Shown here one piece after another: positions 10,952 to 21,651 of a stretch of DNA of 64,000 bases; the first letter of the stretch is position 1; each line of letters opens with the position of its first letter. Where the stretch lies: contig NC_134845.1 of NCBI RefSeq assembly GCF_965363235.1, forward strand, positions 20,834,524 to 20,898,523, read 5' to 3'. Origin of the DNA: Mytilus galloprovincialis. Lineage: Eukaryota; Mollusca; Bivalvia; Mytilida; Mytilidae. The position numbers and the translations under genes were made by a program. The notes below the pieces were generated by a model, which saw only the letters and a list, made by a program, of their open reading frames with translations, made no database searches and had not been told where the DNA came from.

Positions 10952-13455
10952 ATGGCAAATACGCAACTTACTCTTTTTTGTGCTATGTTTGTTATAATGA
11001 TGGAAGTAAGTGGACAGTTAAAAACCACGTGTTTCTTTAATCAAAGATGTCGATGTAAAACTTCAAATAAAACATATGTCGAGGTTGATTGTTCACATGC
11101 AAAACTAAGGGATATACCTTACCTGCCACAAAATGTGAGCAGTGTTGATTTAAGTTACAATAATATACATAAAATACCGGAACATTTTAAAAACAACGAT
11201 ATTTCAACTGAAATAAACTTTTCTCAAAACAGATTACTCTCTCTCAACAAGGAAATGTTTTATGGGCTGAACAGTGTTTCAAAGATTAAAACGAACAATA
11301 ACATTATTTCTAAAGCAACGAAAGATGTGTTTTTAAATCTACGAACTCTATCATTTTTAGATGTTAAGAATAATAATATTAGCTGGAGCAACCACAATGT
11401 TATATTTTCTTCATCTTTACTCACATTGAAGATTGACTACAATGCGTCTCATGAAAACCTGCCTGATATGGCACATTTAGAGACTCTAGATATCTTTGGA
11501 TCATCTGGACAATGCGACATACACACCGTGAAACCGGATAAGTTTAGATCTGTACCAAAAATACATACATTAGATATTTCTGCATGTAGAGTGAATTACG
11601 TGTACAAGGGTTCATTCAGCTTTATGCGATATTTATTAAGTCTAGACATTTCTTTTAACACATGTCTAAGGTTTGATGGTTTAGAAAATGTGACAATTGA
11701 CCTTCCATTTACGTCTATTAAAATTCTGAAATTTAATAAAATTCACAAAACTTTTCAAATGAATACGAAAGTTTTGAAGAGGCATTTGGCGCACTAACGA
11801 TATACACAGTTGGAAGAAATACATGGCGACAGTAATATAAAACAGCTGATAGAAAGCGGAGCTGTACACCAACTTCCATCTTCCATTCGGAAAGTCTATG
11901 TTTCCGACAACGAATTTTCGTATGGAAAGTATGTTTCCGAATTTATACTTTTGAGGGTTGAATTGTTGAATATGTCGTTCTTGTTCAGTTCGCGTAGAAA
12001 CAACGAAGAAGAAGAAAAATGCAAGCGTTCTGATGAATCATGTTGTAATCGATTTTGTGAACAATTTCAGATAGCTGATGATACAGTATCCCGAGTTACC
12101 TCAAAATGGAAATTCTTGCCAATTCCTCGAACCTTGAAAACAGCTCTTTATAAAAACTGCTTTCTTCGCTATGAAATACCACAATATACAGTTACCGAGA
12201 ACAAAGTGAATTATATAGATGTGAGTCATAATATTTTCTATTCATGGATAGGTCAACTTCTTACGTTTAATCATTTGCATGTTTTAGATTTGTCCAATAA
12301 CATATGCTCGAATGTGTCAAAGGTATTTTTTAAAAGCGTCCCAAATCTAATAAAGTTACTGATACAAAATAATCTACTTGGATTTGTACTTCCAGATGAC
12401 ACTGAAGGGGAAATAATGCAACATATGCCAGCCCTTCAAATCATTAATTTGGCAGATAATAGGATTCCAAGTTTATTTTATGCATTTTTTAAGTCTCAGG
12501 CGAATTTGATAGACATAAAGTTAGGAAGAAATATAATGGATGATATTACCTTCTAAATAAACCACATGAAACAGTTGTCACATTTAGATCTTTCTAATAA
12601 CAGAATGTCTAGCTTAGGTGTGAATGCTCGGAGTCAATTAGAAGAAGTGTACAAAGTAAAAAACAATTTTTCCATTGATTTAAGTGGAAATCCGTTAAAA
12701 TGCAGTTGTGAGACAATCGAATTTGTGAAGTGGATGTCAACGACAAAAAAAGATTCTGAATAAACGCAAAACCTCCTGTCTGACTTCTCATGGGATACCG
12801 GAAACGTTACGAGGATTCACTAGATCTTATGAAGAGCTTAAAAAAAACATCGTATTCGGCATTGATAAATTGTGGCATAGTAGCATCATTAGCAGTGTTT
12901 ATGTTTGTTTTAATTTGGGGCATAGCTTTCCGCAATAGGTGGCGCTTACGATATATGTATTACATGGTAAAAAATAAATATCAAGTGCAAAATAAAGGAA
13001 AACCCGACGATGCCAACCAATATGAGTACGATGCTTTTATATCATACGAAAACAAAGATCGAGTTTTCGTTCACGAAAAACTACTACATTGTCTAGAACA
13101 CGAGGCTGGATTGAAGCTGTGTATCCACAAAAGAGATTTCCTACCTGGAAATGACATTGCAGCAAACATCACATCTGCAATTCATAACAGCCGTAAAGTG
13201 GTTATTGTTATGTCATATAATTATCTGGATTCGTACTGGTGTATGTTTGAATACAACATGGCAAAAGTGGAAAGTATTTATTCCAGAAATAAGGAAAACA
13301 TATTATTTCTAGTATTTCTTGAGCAAATGGAACCGAAAGTTTTACCAATGATGGTTTTAGAGCTAGTTCAATCTAGCTCTTACATCGAATATCCGAACGA
13401 TGAATTTGGCGATACAGTGTTTTGGGATAGACTGAGAGAAGTTTTATCGCAGTAA
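10952..13455 (+). pseudogene. Toll-like receptor pseudogene (TLR-A)
   Basis: Full-length relative of TLR-B: signal peptide, N-terminal cysteine cap, LRRs, a Cys-rich interruption (SCCNRFC), more LRRs, C-terminal cysteine cap (NPLKCSC), a transmembrane segment and a TIR domain with YDAFISY, RDFLPG and FWDRL. It is broken as a receptor. Two in-frame TAA codons (11795-11797 and 12554-12556) stand where the paralogues have Leu and Gln. Two small deletions in the juxtamembrane stretch (two bases near 12745-12765 and five bases near 12845) change frame before the TIR. The TIR itself is open to 13455. The ectodomain is closest to TLR-C and the TIR plus 3' flank closest to TLR-B. The upstream frame from 10805 is intronic or 5' UTR, not an extension. 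If transcribed it would give at most a secreted N-terminal LRR piece of about 281 residues. Confidence 0.88.
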
Positions 13456-13485
13456 CCATTTTCTTCTCATGTGTCGCTGCTAACT

Positions 13486-13491
13486 AATAAA
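13486..13491 (+). terminator. Putative polyadenylation signal of TLR-A
   Basis: AATAAA about 30 bases after the stop, conserved in position and context in TLR-B (25147-25152). This would imply a very short 3' UTR. Confidence 0.4.
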
Positions 13492-13687
13492 CTGTTGTAA
13501 TATATTTATGTCATGCTTTATAAGTTTTGCAGCAATGAACAGTTCAAAATCATATAAAAAAGAAGGTGTGGTATTGTTGCTGAGAGAACTATTTACAAGA
13601 GACCAAACATAGAAATTAACAGCTATTCGGACTTCGGCAATGTACAAAGCCAATACTGCATAGTCAGCCATAAAAATCATGCATCTA

Positions 13688-14248
13688 TAGTCGCCGTCAG
13701 CTGAAATTCGTAGCGGTTATCGGTAAAAATAATCTAAACTATCAATCGCGTTCACTCGAGATATAGTTTTTCACATTCCATTCATAAATCGCAAAAAGAA
13801 AAACCACTGCTGACCTACCTTTTAAGTGATCACACTGTAATAATCCTGACCTTCACATTTTCCAGAATATTTTCCATTGTAATTCCGCCATCTTCGTTTC
13901 TATGAGGATCATTTGTTTACATATGACATTCGTCACTGTACGCAGTTTCCTGAAATGTTCCTTTCATTGATGTGATAAGGTTTCCCGCGCTTTATGCAAA
14001 TTTTATGAAATTGAACTCCACGGAAACACTTCCGGTAAAAACAATGGCTGATTCCACCATTCAAAATCGTCTATGAAAAGTGAAGGTCAGGATTATTACA
14101 GTGCGATCACTTAAAAGGTAGGTCAGTAGTGGTTTTTCTGTTTGCGATTTATGAATGGAATGTGAAAAACTATATCTCGAGTGAACGCGATTGATAGTTT
14201 AGATTATTTTTACCGATAACCGCTACGAATTTCAGCTGACGGCGACTA
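13688..14248. mobile_element. Non-autonomous DNA transposon (MITE), 561 bp, TA target site
   Basis: Terminal inverted repeats of 169 bp (13688-13856 and 14080-14248) differ at only a few positions. The element begins 'tagtcgccgtcagctg' and ends 'cagctgacggcgacta'. It is flanked by TA (13686-13687 and 14249-14250), and the duplicate locus near 25330 has the uninterrupted empty site 'gcatctaagacta'. TA duplication points to a Tc1/mariner-type transposase acting in trans. There is no coding capacity. Near-identical arms and absence from copy B indicate a recent insertion after the duplication. Confidence 0.92.
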
Positions 14249-15234
14249 TAAGACTAAATACTCAATCAGTAAACATCAACAATTTAATGGATTTAGTGTA
14301 AAGACGTCTTAAACAGACAGCGAAAAACATGACATTGTGCAATGTCAAAATACAGGAATCGACAGATTGTAGATTCATGAAGGTGCATATTTTTAAAAAT
14401 GTTAATAACATTAATATTAGTTTGCTTTTAATTTATAGATAACAAGATAAATAATAATACCCATTGCCATTATATTCAAAGATCTTATGTAGTGTTGAAT
14501 GGTAACCTTTTTAAATAAGTTTATTTAAAGGATCGACAAGTTTACAAGTATGTTTTTTAAATTTCCTAGCATGATAATCAAAATCTCCATAAAAATAAAA
14601 ATGGCCTATCCAGTTGAAATAAGTTACAGATCATTATATATTTTAAAGAAGTTTGGTGGAAATTAATACATCTTGATTTACACGAAAAGGGAATCATGAC
14701 TATCTAAAGTGTGGGCATTGTTACGCAATGCAGCCGTAAAAAGAGTCCAGATGCAAACGCATTCACCCGGATTCAATATAGGGTCTCAAAGTCTACTATG
14801 CAATAGAACGTTTTTCTCATTTAGACATCTTATTTCCAAATATGCATTTTGCTAAATTTTCTTTACCTTTGACATTTTCTAAAAATTGTATTCCTTCGGT
14901 AGGATGTTAGGTTGCAAATAGATTACTGATTTTGATCTGGTCCGTCGCGTTTGCCATACATATATAAAGTAGTAGGGATAGATCATTTCCTTAAGAATTA
15001 GATAAAAAAACTATTTGAAGAATTAATTTTACTTGTAACTGAACAAATGTCCACGTGATGTTTACAACTTCCACCTTCCTTATGAACGATTTATTTTGAT
15101 TCGTCGAATGTGTTATGTATGATAATCAATTAGACACCTCTATGTTGAAAGTTAGGTTTTGCATTGTAGATTGAAGTTTAAAGTGTTATGTATCACATGT
15201 TTCTATGCTCAGTTTACGGGCATTATGTTTGTGG

Positions 15235-15470
15235 TCTGTGCGTCCGTTCGTTCGTTCGTTCGTCTGTTTGTCCACCCGTCTGTCCCGCTTCAAGTTAAAG
15301 TTTTTGGTAACAGGTTTTGGTCCTATCAACTTGAAACTTAGTACACATGTTCATTATGACATGCTCTTTCTAATTTTAATGGAAAATAAGACTTTCACCA
15401 TTATTTCACGTTCCACTGAGCATAAAAAGTGATAATATTAGTGTGATTGGGACATCCGTGTACTACTGAC
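15235..15470 (+). repeat. Dispersed repeat with simple-sequence head
   Basis: Starts with a (gttc)n-like run and continues 'cccgcttcaagttaaag', 'caacttgaaacttagtac' and 'gtgtactactgacac'. The second copy is at 26312-26570 within the segmental duplication. I recall this as a common mussel repeat. It is non-coding; the open frames here are artefacts of the simple sequence. Confidence 0.65.
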
Positions 15471-16436
15471 ACATTTTTTAAATTTTTTTTTTATTGTAAA
15501 GGTGATCAAATCTAGACAAACAACGACTGACATTAAGTTGTAATCTATTTTGATTAGATTTGAAAACCATTTATTTAGACACCAATTGAATGTCTTTCAA
15601 CATTTAACAAAAAATGAATGTTTATGACGTCTTTTCACTAAATTCATTGGATGTTGGAAGTGTACGGATTGATAAATTAGTCTTAGATTCATGCTTTTTT
15701 TTATTAGTTGTTAGTGGCGCTTTGATCTAGCTGTCAGATAACTGCGAGTACTCTCAGATTTGTTCCTAGTGTCATTTTGTTGTTGGGATGTACAAGAACC
15801 CGGCCACGTCCACTTGTATTTTTGTCCATCTGATGACATAATGCAAATAATTCAAAAGCTTTATCATGTATGAATATGAATTTATAGCAATTGTCAATAT
15901 CTAGTGTGTCGTTTATTTGAAAAATAGAAGGGCGATATAACTCTTATATGGATTCTACGGAATGCTTCGGTCAAAATAAAATGTATATAAAATTATATAT
16001 GGCACAATGAAAGAGATAAATCCTACAAAGTTTTTATGCACAGAGTTTAAACATTCATCTACACGAGTATCTGATTTAATATCTACAATTTAACTGAGCA
16101 TGGCTTTACATTCAAAATATATCCGAACGGACACTTTTACCAGGGATATACTGCCTAAAGTAGTTTATTTCTATTTGTCTTAACGAAGTAGTATAATGAG
16201 TATACGTTTAAAAAAACAATATTTTCAAATAACCTAGTACGTAATTATAAAATTGACACGAAAGATAGTTCCAGTAGAGGAAACAAAATCTTGATATGGA
16301 CACGTTATGGGATTGAATACGTTTTGGCGTTTATACAAATGACACGCTGTGGCGTCCTTTTACATTTATTCATGTTTTGCAGTTAAGTGACGTTATGTGG
16401 ACACGTTTGGGGGAAAGGACACGTTTCAGAGTCCTA

Positions 16437-16605
16437 CATATATACAATAGCACGTGGGGCACAATACAAGGCGATTTGTGTTACGATATCTCAGTAGCAT
16501 GAGTTCAAGTCCCGAGCAGGGAAGAACAAAAACAATTACAGATCTAACATTGATGAGCTGATGTTTAGACGAATTATATATACAGAGTGTGTTTTCAGTC
16601 TTGTA
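16437..16605 (+). mobile_element. tRNA-derived SINE, 5'-truncated copy
   Basis: Shares 'cacaatacaaggcgattt', a B-box-like 'gagttcaagtccc' at 16501-16513 and a tail 'gacgaattatatata' with the fuller copy at 16857-17040. It lacks the A-box end. Confidence 0.7.
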
Positions 16606-16856
16606 AAACCATCACTTGGGATTTGACGGATGAAATTTGTCGTAGTATTGTCACTGGTTCAGACGTAATTAAAATATAATCATTTCTGTAACTACATCCT
16701 GCTTTTTATTGTAGGATCATGTACGATAGATAATTGAGCTGATTTGTAAGAGTTTTATTTTCATGCCTTATATACCATGTACTGTGATACGACGCTAGAT
16801 AAAAAAAAACGACGACGAAAGGTAACACGCGGCCACCGAAAGCTTAGTTATAGTGG

Positions 16857-17040
16857 AGCTTAGGTAGCCGAGTGGTCTAAAGCGTCGGACACAATGCAAG
16901 GCGATTTGGTTCCGCCATAACTCAGTAGTATAATTCGAATCCCTGCCAGCGACGAACACAAAAAAAATAATTTCTTCCACCAATTTACAGATTTAACAAT
17001 GTTGGGCTGATGTTAAGACGAATTATATATATTTATCTAT
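16857..17040 (+). mobile_element. tRNA-derived SINE
   Basis: The head looks like a Leu/Ser-type tRNA gene: A box within 'ggtagccgagtgg' (16863-16875) and B box 'aattcgaatccc' (16932-16943). The body then holds 'aacaatgttgggctgatg' and 'gacgaattatatata', shared with the copy at 16437-16605. A and B boxes would be its internal RNA polymerase III promoter. It is not a working tRNA: the extra sequence between the boxes does not fold as an anticodon arm. Confidence 0.75.
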
Positions 17041-17356
17041 ATACACTGTTTCTTATTTTCCTGTATTATTTTCATTTATATTAATCTATAATATATATTT
17101 CACGACCTCTGATCTCAAATCAAGGGTTTTGTACAATGTTTGCAAGACATGGTGAACAAAATACAACATCCATATATAATCTTATACATAATTACAAATA
17201 ATTATATACAGCCTAGGAAGAATGGAATTACCAGGACATTATATTGTATAAAAATATCGGTTCGTGTTATCTGTACACCTGTATTTGTATAGTAAAAAGG
17301 CAAATTGCAGGATAAAAACATATAACAAAAAGATCATATAACCACGGGTGGTAAGC
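17041..17356. other. No gene seen
   Basis: AT-rich spacer between the SINE and the hairpin at 17357; no open frame or repeat noted. Confidence 0.45.
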
Positions 17357-17387
17357 GGATGGTCGTAACTAAAAGTTACGACCATCC
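17357..17387. repeat. Perfect 14-bp-arm hairpin
   Basis: 'ggatggtcgtaact', loop 'aaa', then the exact reverse complement. The motif 'gatggtcgtaa' recurs singly at 17827-17837 and 18082-18092. Confidence 0.8.
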
Positions 17388-17514
17388 AGGATATGGGAGA
17401 CAACTCTGGGGATAAGTTTTTCTTTTCCGATTTGTTGTGCAGTAAAAAGTTCGTTTGAGCTAAACCTCTTGTCTCATATACACTAACCCTGAGTGCGTTG
17501 ATATTGAAATAAAA

Positions 17515-17790
17515 TTAAAATTGAGAATGGAAATGGGGAATGTATCAAAGAGACAACAACCCGACCATAGAAAAAACAACAGCAGAAGGTCACCAACAGG
17601 TCCTCAATGTAACGAAAAATTCCCGCACCCGGAGGCGTCCTTCAACTGGCCCCTAAACAAATATATACTAGTTCAGTGATAATGGACGCCATACTAATTT
17701 CCAAATTGTATACAAGAACCTTAAATTAAAATAATACAAGACTAACAAAGACCAGAGGCTCCAACCAAATTTGATAGACAAAATCATTCC
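17515..17790 (+). repeat. Dispersed mussel-type repeat
   Basis: Contains ordered blocks ('aaatggggaatgtatcaaag', 'caacccgaccatag', 'ccgcacccggaggcgtcc', 'actggcccctaaacaa') that I recall from an abundant mussel repeat. It is non-coding and single-copy in this window. Confidence 0.55.
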
Positions 17791-17879
17791 AATTTTCGTA
17801 AAATAGTCATTAAAAAATTCGAGCATGATGGTCGTAAAATTTACTGTTACAAAATGATAGAATTATTATAAATTAAGGA

Positions 17880-18070
17880 ATGTATCTCCCTCATGCAAAG
17901 CTCTGATTCCTTTCACAGATTTGGCTATACTTTTTGGACCTTTTGGATTATAGCTCTTCATCTTTTATATAAGCTTTGGATTTCAAATATTTTGGCCACG
18001 AGCATCACTGAAGAGACATATATTGTCGAAATGCGCATCTGGTGCAAGAAAATTGGTACCGTTAATTTTA
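17880..18070 (+). repeat. Dispersed repeat related to the E family
   Basis: The end 'gagcatcactgaagagac' and 'gaaatgcgcatctggtgca' is a diverged version of the E-family core seen at 35450, 42020 and 45880. The frame 17893-18075 is a by-product. Confidence 0.5.
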
Positions 18071-18537
18071 TTTAAATGTGTGATGGTCGTAAATTCAACT
18101 ATAGTATTTTGGATGATGACCGTTACTCGAGTATTTAGACAAATGTTATAAATGTATTTTAAAAGTAAAAGTTATAAACTCAGATGTCATATATGATTTG
18201 TAACAAACAATATTATTTGTTACTCTGATAATTTTATGCAGAAATTAAGCTAGAAAATTATTAAACATACACAATTCTGATGTATTCCAAACGCTCATCA
18301 TTTAGGAGCAACACTGTAAACTTATCAACTCGCATTAAGCCAAAAAGTATGTTAGGGTTAAGTATTAATATATTTTTTTACTGCACGTTAAGGCATAAAA
18401 TTATTAAATGCACATGTATTCTCTCATATTTGTTTTTTGTTTTATTTTATTTACGACTTTTTTTTTATCTGCAATCATGTCGGCAAATGAAATTATTAAA
18501 CGTACAATTCTGAACAATCATCTTTTACTTTATATAC
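18071..18537. other. No gene seen
   Basis: AT-rich spacer. A short frame entering from 18408 has a hydrophobic start and runs into the TLR fragment, but it lacks any sign of being a real gene. Confidence 0.4.
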
Positions 18538-18621
18538 ATAATATACCGGAACATCATTTTAAAGACAACGATATCTTAACTGAAATAAACCTTTCACTTA
18601 ATAGATTACACTCTCTCAATA
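18538..18621 (+). pseudogene. Short fragment of a Toll-like receptor (first LRR)
   Basis: About 84 bases nearly identical to TLR-C at 49660-49742, encoding NIPEHHFKDNDILTEINLS and the next few residues. Homology stops abruptly on both sides. By chance it continues a small open frame (18408-18695, 95 residues) with a hydrophobic N-terminus. I read it as a relic left by duplication or conversion, not a gene. Confidence 0.8.
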
Positions 18622-19444
18622 CCAGTGTCATTGCTAGGAGTTTTGATACAAAGATTGTTTTCTTTTGTGATAGAAATATAAGTGTAAATAATTAGTACTA
18701 CATAACATTAATGATCGGTTGATGATTGGTACAATGCTCCGACTACTGTTAACGTGATTTCACGGTTCAGCAAAACAACAGGGATAGCATTCTGTTCGTT
18801 TAAACCCAGTTGTTAACGGGAAGTCAATCATTATTACATCATATATGAGGTGTACAAAATACCCATTTAGGTAAGTAGAGTTAAGCAATATTAATTTTAA
18901 TTCTAGTTTTAAAAAAGGAAACTTTAATACTTCAATTTTGAAATAAAAGGCAGATATTAAATACTGCCAAGACAAAGGGGATAGCTGTTAATTTGGCATA
19001 GAAAGCTTTGTATTACAAAATGAAACGTTTTGTTATATATATATATAATAATTTGTAAAAAGTTACAGTAAGATCTTTGAAAAAACATATGTATATATAC
19101 GTTGATTTGATAATAACTTCAATTGTCCTATTAAAATTAGAAATAATCAAATAAAAAACGTCAACATATTTACTTGTTAGGCGTTTTGCATAGAAACAGA
19201 CAGAGCGGTAATTTTCAAAATTGGTTCTCGCATGTAGTCACACAATCTAAAGGTTGAAAGGAATGTGCTAATTTCGCATACATCATTGTATACATACATA
19301 ACGATTTTAAAGACAATGAAACTTTTCTGCTGATTACGATAATTCTTTGCCTTGTAAATAATTTTTCCTGTTCGATTCTTATAGTAGTCCTGCTAGTCCT
19401 ACTTTCTTATGACATAACCTGGTTTTTTTTATCATTATTTATTT
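18622..19444. other. No gene seen
   Basis: AT-rich spacer with a short 'tatata' run near 19037. Nothing recognisable. Confidence 0.4.
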
Positions 19445-20150
19445 AAAGGTGTAGGTCCAGTACTGGCCATATTGACCTCAAATTTCAGGTTCATCTGACG
19501 AAAGATTTTGGACACTTTTTAAACACTTAAAAGTGTGTATTTCAGTTGATTCAATTAGTTTATGTGAAAGATTGTAACTCATTAAGTAATTAAAAACGCT
19601 CCGATTCAAGCTTAAATATAAAAAATCTATCAAATATGCCAAAACATGTCACTTTTCAGATGGTTTTTGTCAAAAATGAAAATGGCCGCATCCGTGTTCA
19701 TCCTCAACCTTTATGTATTATCATTAAATACAACTTGCATTTCAATTAAGAATGAACACGAATGCGGCCATTTTCATTTCAGACGGAAACCGTCTAAAAT
19801 TTAACTAAACTGTTAAAATGGGGAAGATTTCAGTAATTTAGCATGACTGAATGATGCTAGTACCCGATATATGTTAATTGTATTGTCAAAAACAGCCCAT
19901 AATTATGTAGCAGAAGCATTCTACTTTCCAATGAATAACTTAAAATTTTCATTTTAAACAATTTTGTAAAACTGCTATTTTTTGGGGCCAAAAAAGGGGT
20001 CTTACTGGGCTTCCTCCTTTGTAGATGACACTTAATATATATTTTAATTACGGAAATAAACATAACTGAAAGAGGAAAATATCGAAAACCGTAATTTTCT
20101 TTGATAATACAAAACAAACAATTCATTGTGCATACTAACTCTTATAATAT
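19445..20150. repeat. Probable dispersed repeat with an inverted-repeat core
   Basis: The core 19678-19701 and 19752-19775 are near-perfect reverse complements around 'atggccgcat' / 'atgcggccat', and the pairing continues outward for about 20 bases. The surrounding sequence ('aaaggtgtaggtccagta' start) reminds me of a mussel repeat, which is unverified. No coding frame. Confidence 0.5.
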
Positions 20151-20668
20151 TATAATAACGATCCGGAAGTCAAATGAGAATTTTAGTGAAAAACAAGGTT
20201 TTATTGTAGCTCATATTTCATATTGTACCTTTCAACAAAAATTCTACACCATCACTTAGCGTTCGGTTGAATTACATTATTATATTAATGTTGAAATACA
20301 AAAGTTAAAATGTATCGCTTTCCTATCCTCACGAGTATTACATCAACTAACGGCATGTTAAATAAAGACATTTATTTAATAACGATTCATCCACATGGTA
20401 TATTCGTGTCGCAAAACCTTGATGCAATACTGTTAACTAAAATCGATAAAGAATTCTAATATGATGCTCTTTAAACGCTTTAAGGACACACATGTGGTAA
20501 AATGTAAAAAAAAAAACTGTTTGTGCTGTTCTGGTCATACTCCAAAGTGATATGCTTTTTTTATGAATGAGCTACCCGACGTCATTGACGATGACTAAGA
20601 ATATAAATCTTTTATGCACGATTGTGAAATCGAAAATCATCACAACAAACAAACAATGATCAAATGTG
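20151..20668. other. No gene seen
   Basis: AT-rich spacer without open frames or repeats that I can name. Confidence 0.4.
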
Positions 20669-20672
20669 TTAA

Positions 20673-21232
20673 AGTCATATGAAACATCAAATTTAAAAAA
20701 AAAATGATGCATATGTTTTTTTATGACAAATTGGACAGTTTTCATTATTTAACTTATGTACATATACTTTTTTGGAAGAAAATTCTTTTATTTGTCCACA
20801 TTTAGAAAAAAATTACTTTTTTAATTCCTGCTTCCAGGAAGCAATTCGCCGACATTTTTTCCGTATGCAAAGTGACCTTAGCGTGAACCTGCTCGTAAAA
20901 ATCTGGTGATCGCAATACGCATGGGTCTATCACTGAAATAAACAAATATCTGATTGTACATGTTAAACACGTGCTCAATATTCATGCTTTTTTGTTGATT
21001 GTTTATTATAAGGTGACAATCGGTAAACTTCGGAGTAAAAACACATCATTCAACGAGCTGACATATTTGTTAAATCATAACAGACAGAGAGAAAAAAATT
21101 GACGATTACACGATATATTTGTGAAAATAATAATAAAATCGTGAACAGAAGACTAAGTTTATGATATATATATGCATTGGTTCAAAAATTGGATAAACAT
21201 TATTTTTCACCAGTCACTCGTTTCATATGACT
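20673..21232. mobile_element. MITE with TTAA target site, 560 bp
   Basis: Begins AGTCATATGAAAC and ends with its exact reverse complement, with TTAA on both sides (20669-20672 and 21233-21236). Inner arms remain loosely complementary. TTAA duplication with short inverted ends is the signature of piggyBac-type mobilisation. No coding capacity. Confidence 0.8.
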
Positions 21233-21236
21233 TTAA

Positions 21237-21651
21237 AATCCGTTTATTTGTTTTACATATAAGTAAAATCATCATTTAAATTCATCCAAACCTAACTAAA
21301 TACGCAATTGTAAATAGCATGTCACTAGATCAGTTTGCGTCAATGTTAGAGTGCGTTTGTTTACAGAACTCAAGTATAATTATTCACCTATAGCGCTTCG
21401 GTTGAAAAGAATTGACATATTTTACCTTTATCAGTAACAATAATTAATAGGGCTTGAATTCATACTTATTTTTACAACGAGTTTGCTCGTTATGCTGATA
21501 GTTTATCCCTCGCTGTAGTTTGTGGTAAAATATTCACCATAAAGACTCTACCCGTGTTACAATCAGTATAGATTTAAGCCCTGTTGAATTATTCCTAAAT
21601 TAGACAGATTATTTATGTCATATATCACCGTGCAGAACGCCACATGTGGGT
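21237..21651. other. No gene seen
   Basis: Spacer between the TTAA MITE and the large inverted repeat; nothing recognisable. Confidence 0.4.

Larger units (their letters stand above)
13456..15975 (+). repeat. Segmental duplication, copy A (3' flank of TLR-A)
   Basis: Co-linear with 25117-26922 and then with 34494-34636 downstream of TLR-B, at roughly 90% or better identity over most of the length. Within it, 13540-13680 is a reverse-orientation fragment of the F1 repeat, 15235-15470 is a dispersed repeat with a gttcgttcg-rich start, and 15716-15832 is the 5' part of an F1 repeat. Compared with copy B it carries one insertion (the MITE at 13688) and lacks everything between 26923 and 34493. 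No gene is present. Confidence 0.85.

Noticed and set aside
11810-12763. Separate LRR genes inside TLR-A
   Set aside because: They are in-frame continuations of one receptor interrupted by stop codons, as the alignment with TLR-B and TLR-C shows.
15159-15432. Overlapping 60- and 75-residue frames
   Set aside because: They arise from the gttc-type simple sequence and a dispersed repeat that is duplicated at 26.3 kb.
16857-16960. Functional tRNA-Leu or tRNA-Ser gene
   Set aside because: A and B boxes are present, but no foldable anticodon arm exists and the sequence continues into a SINE body shared with a neighbouring copy.
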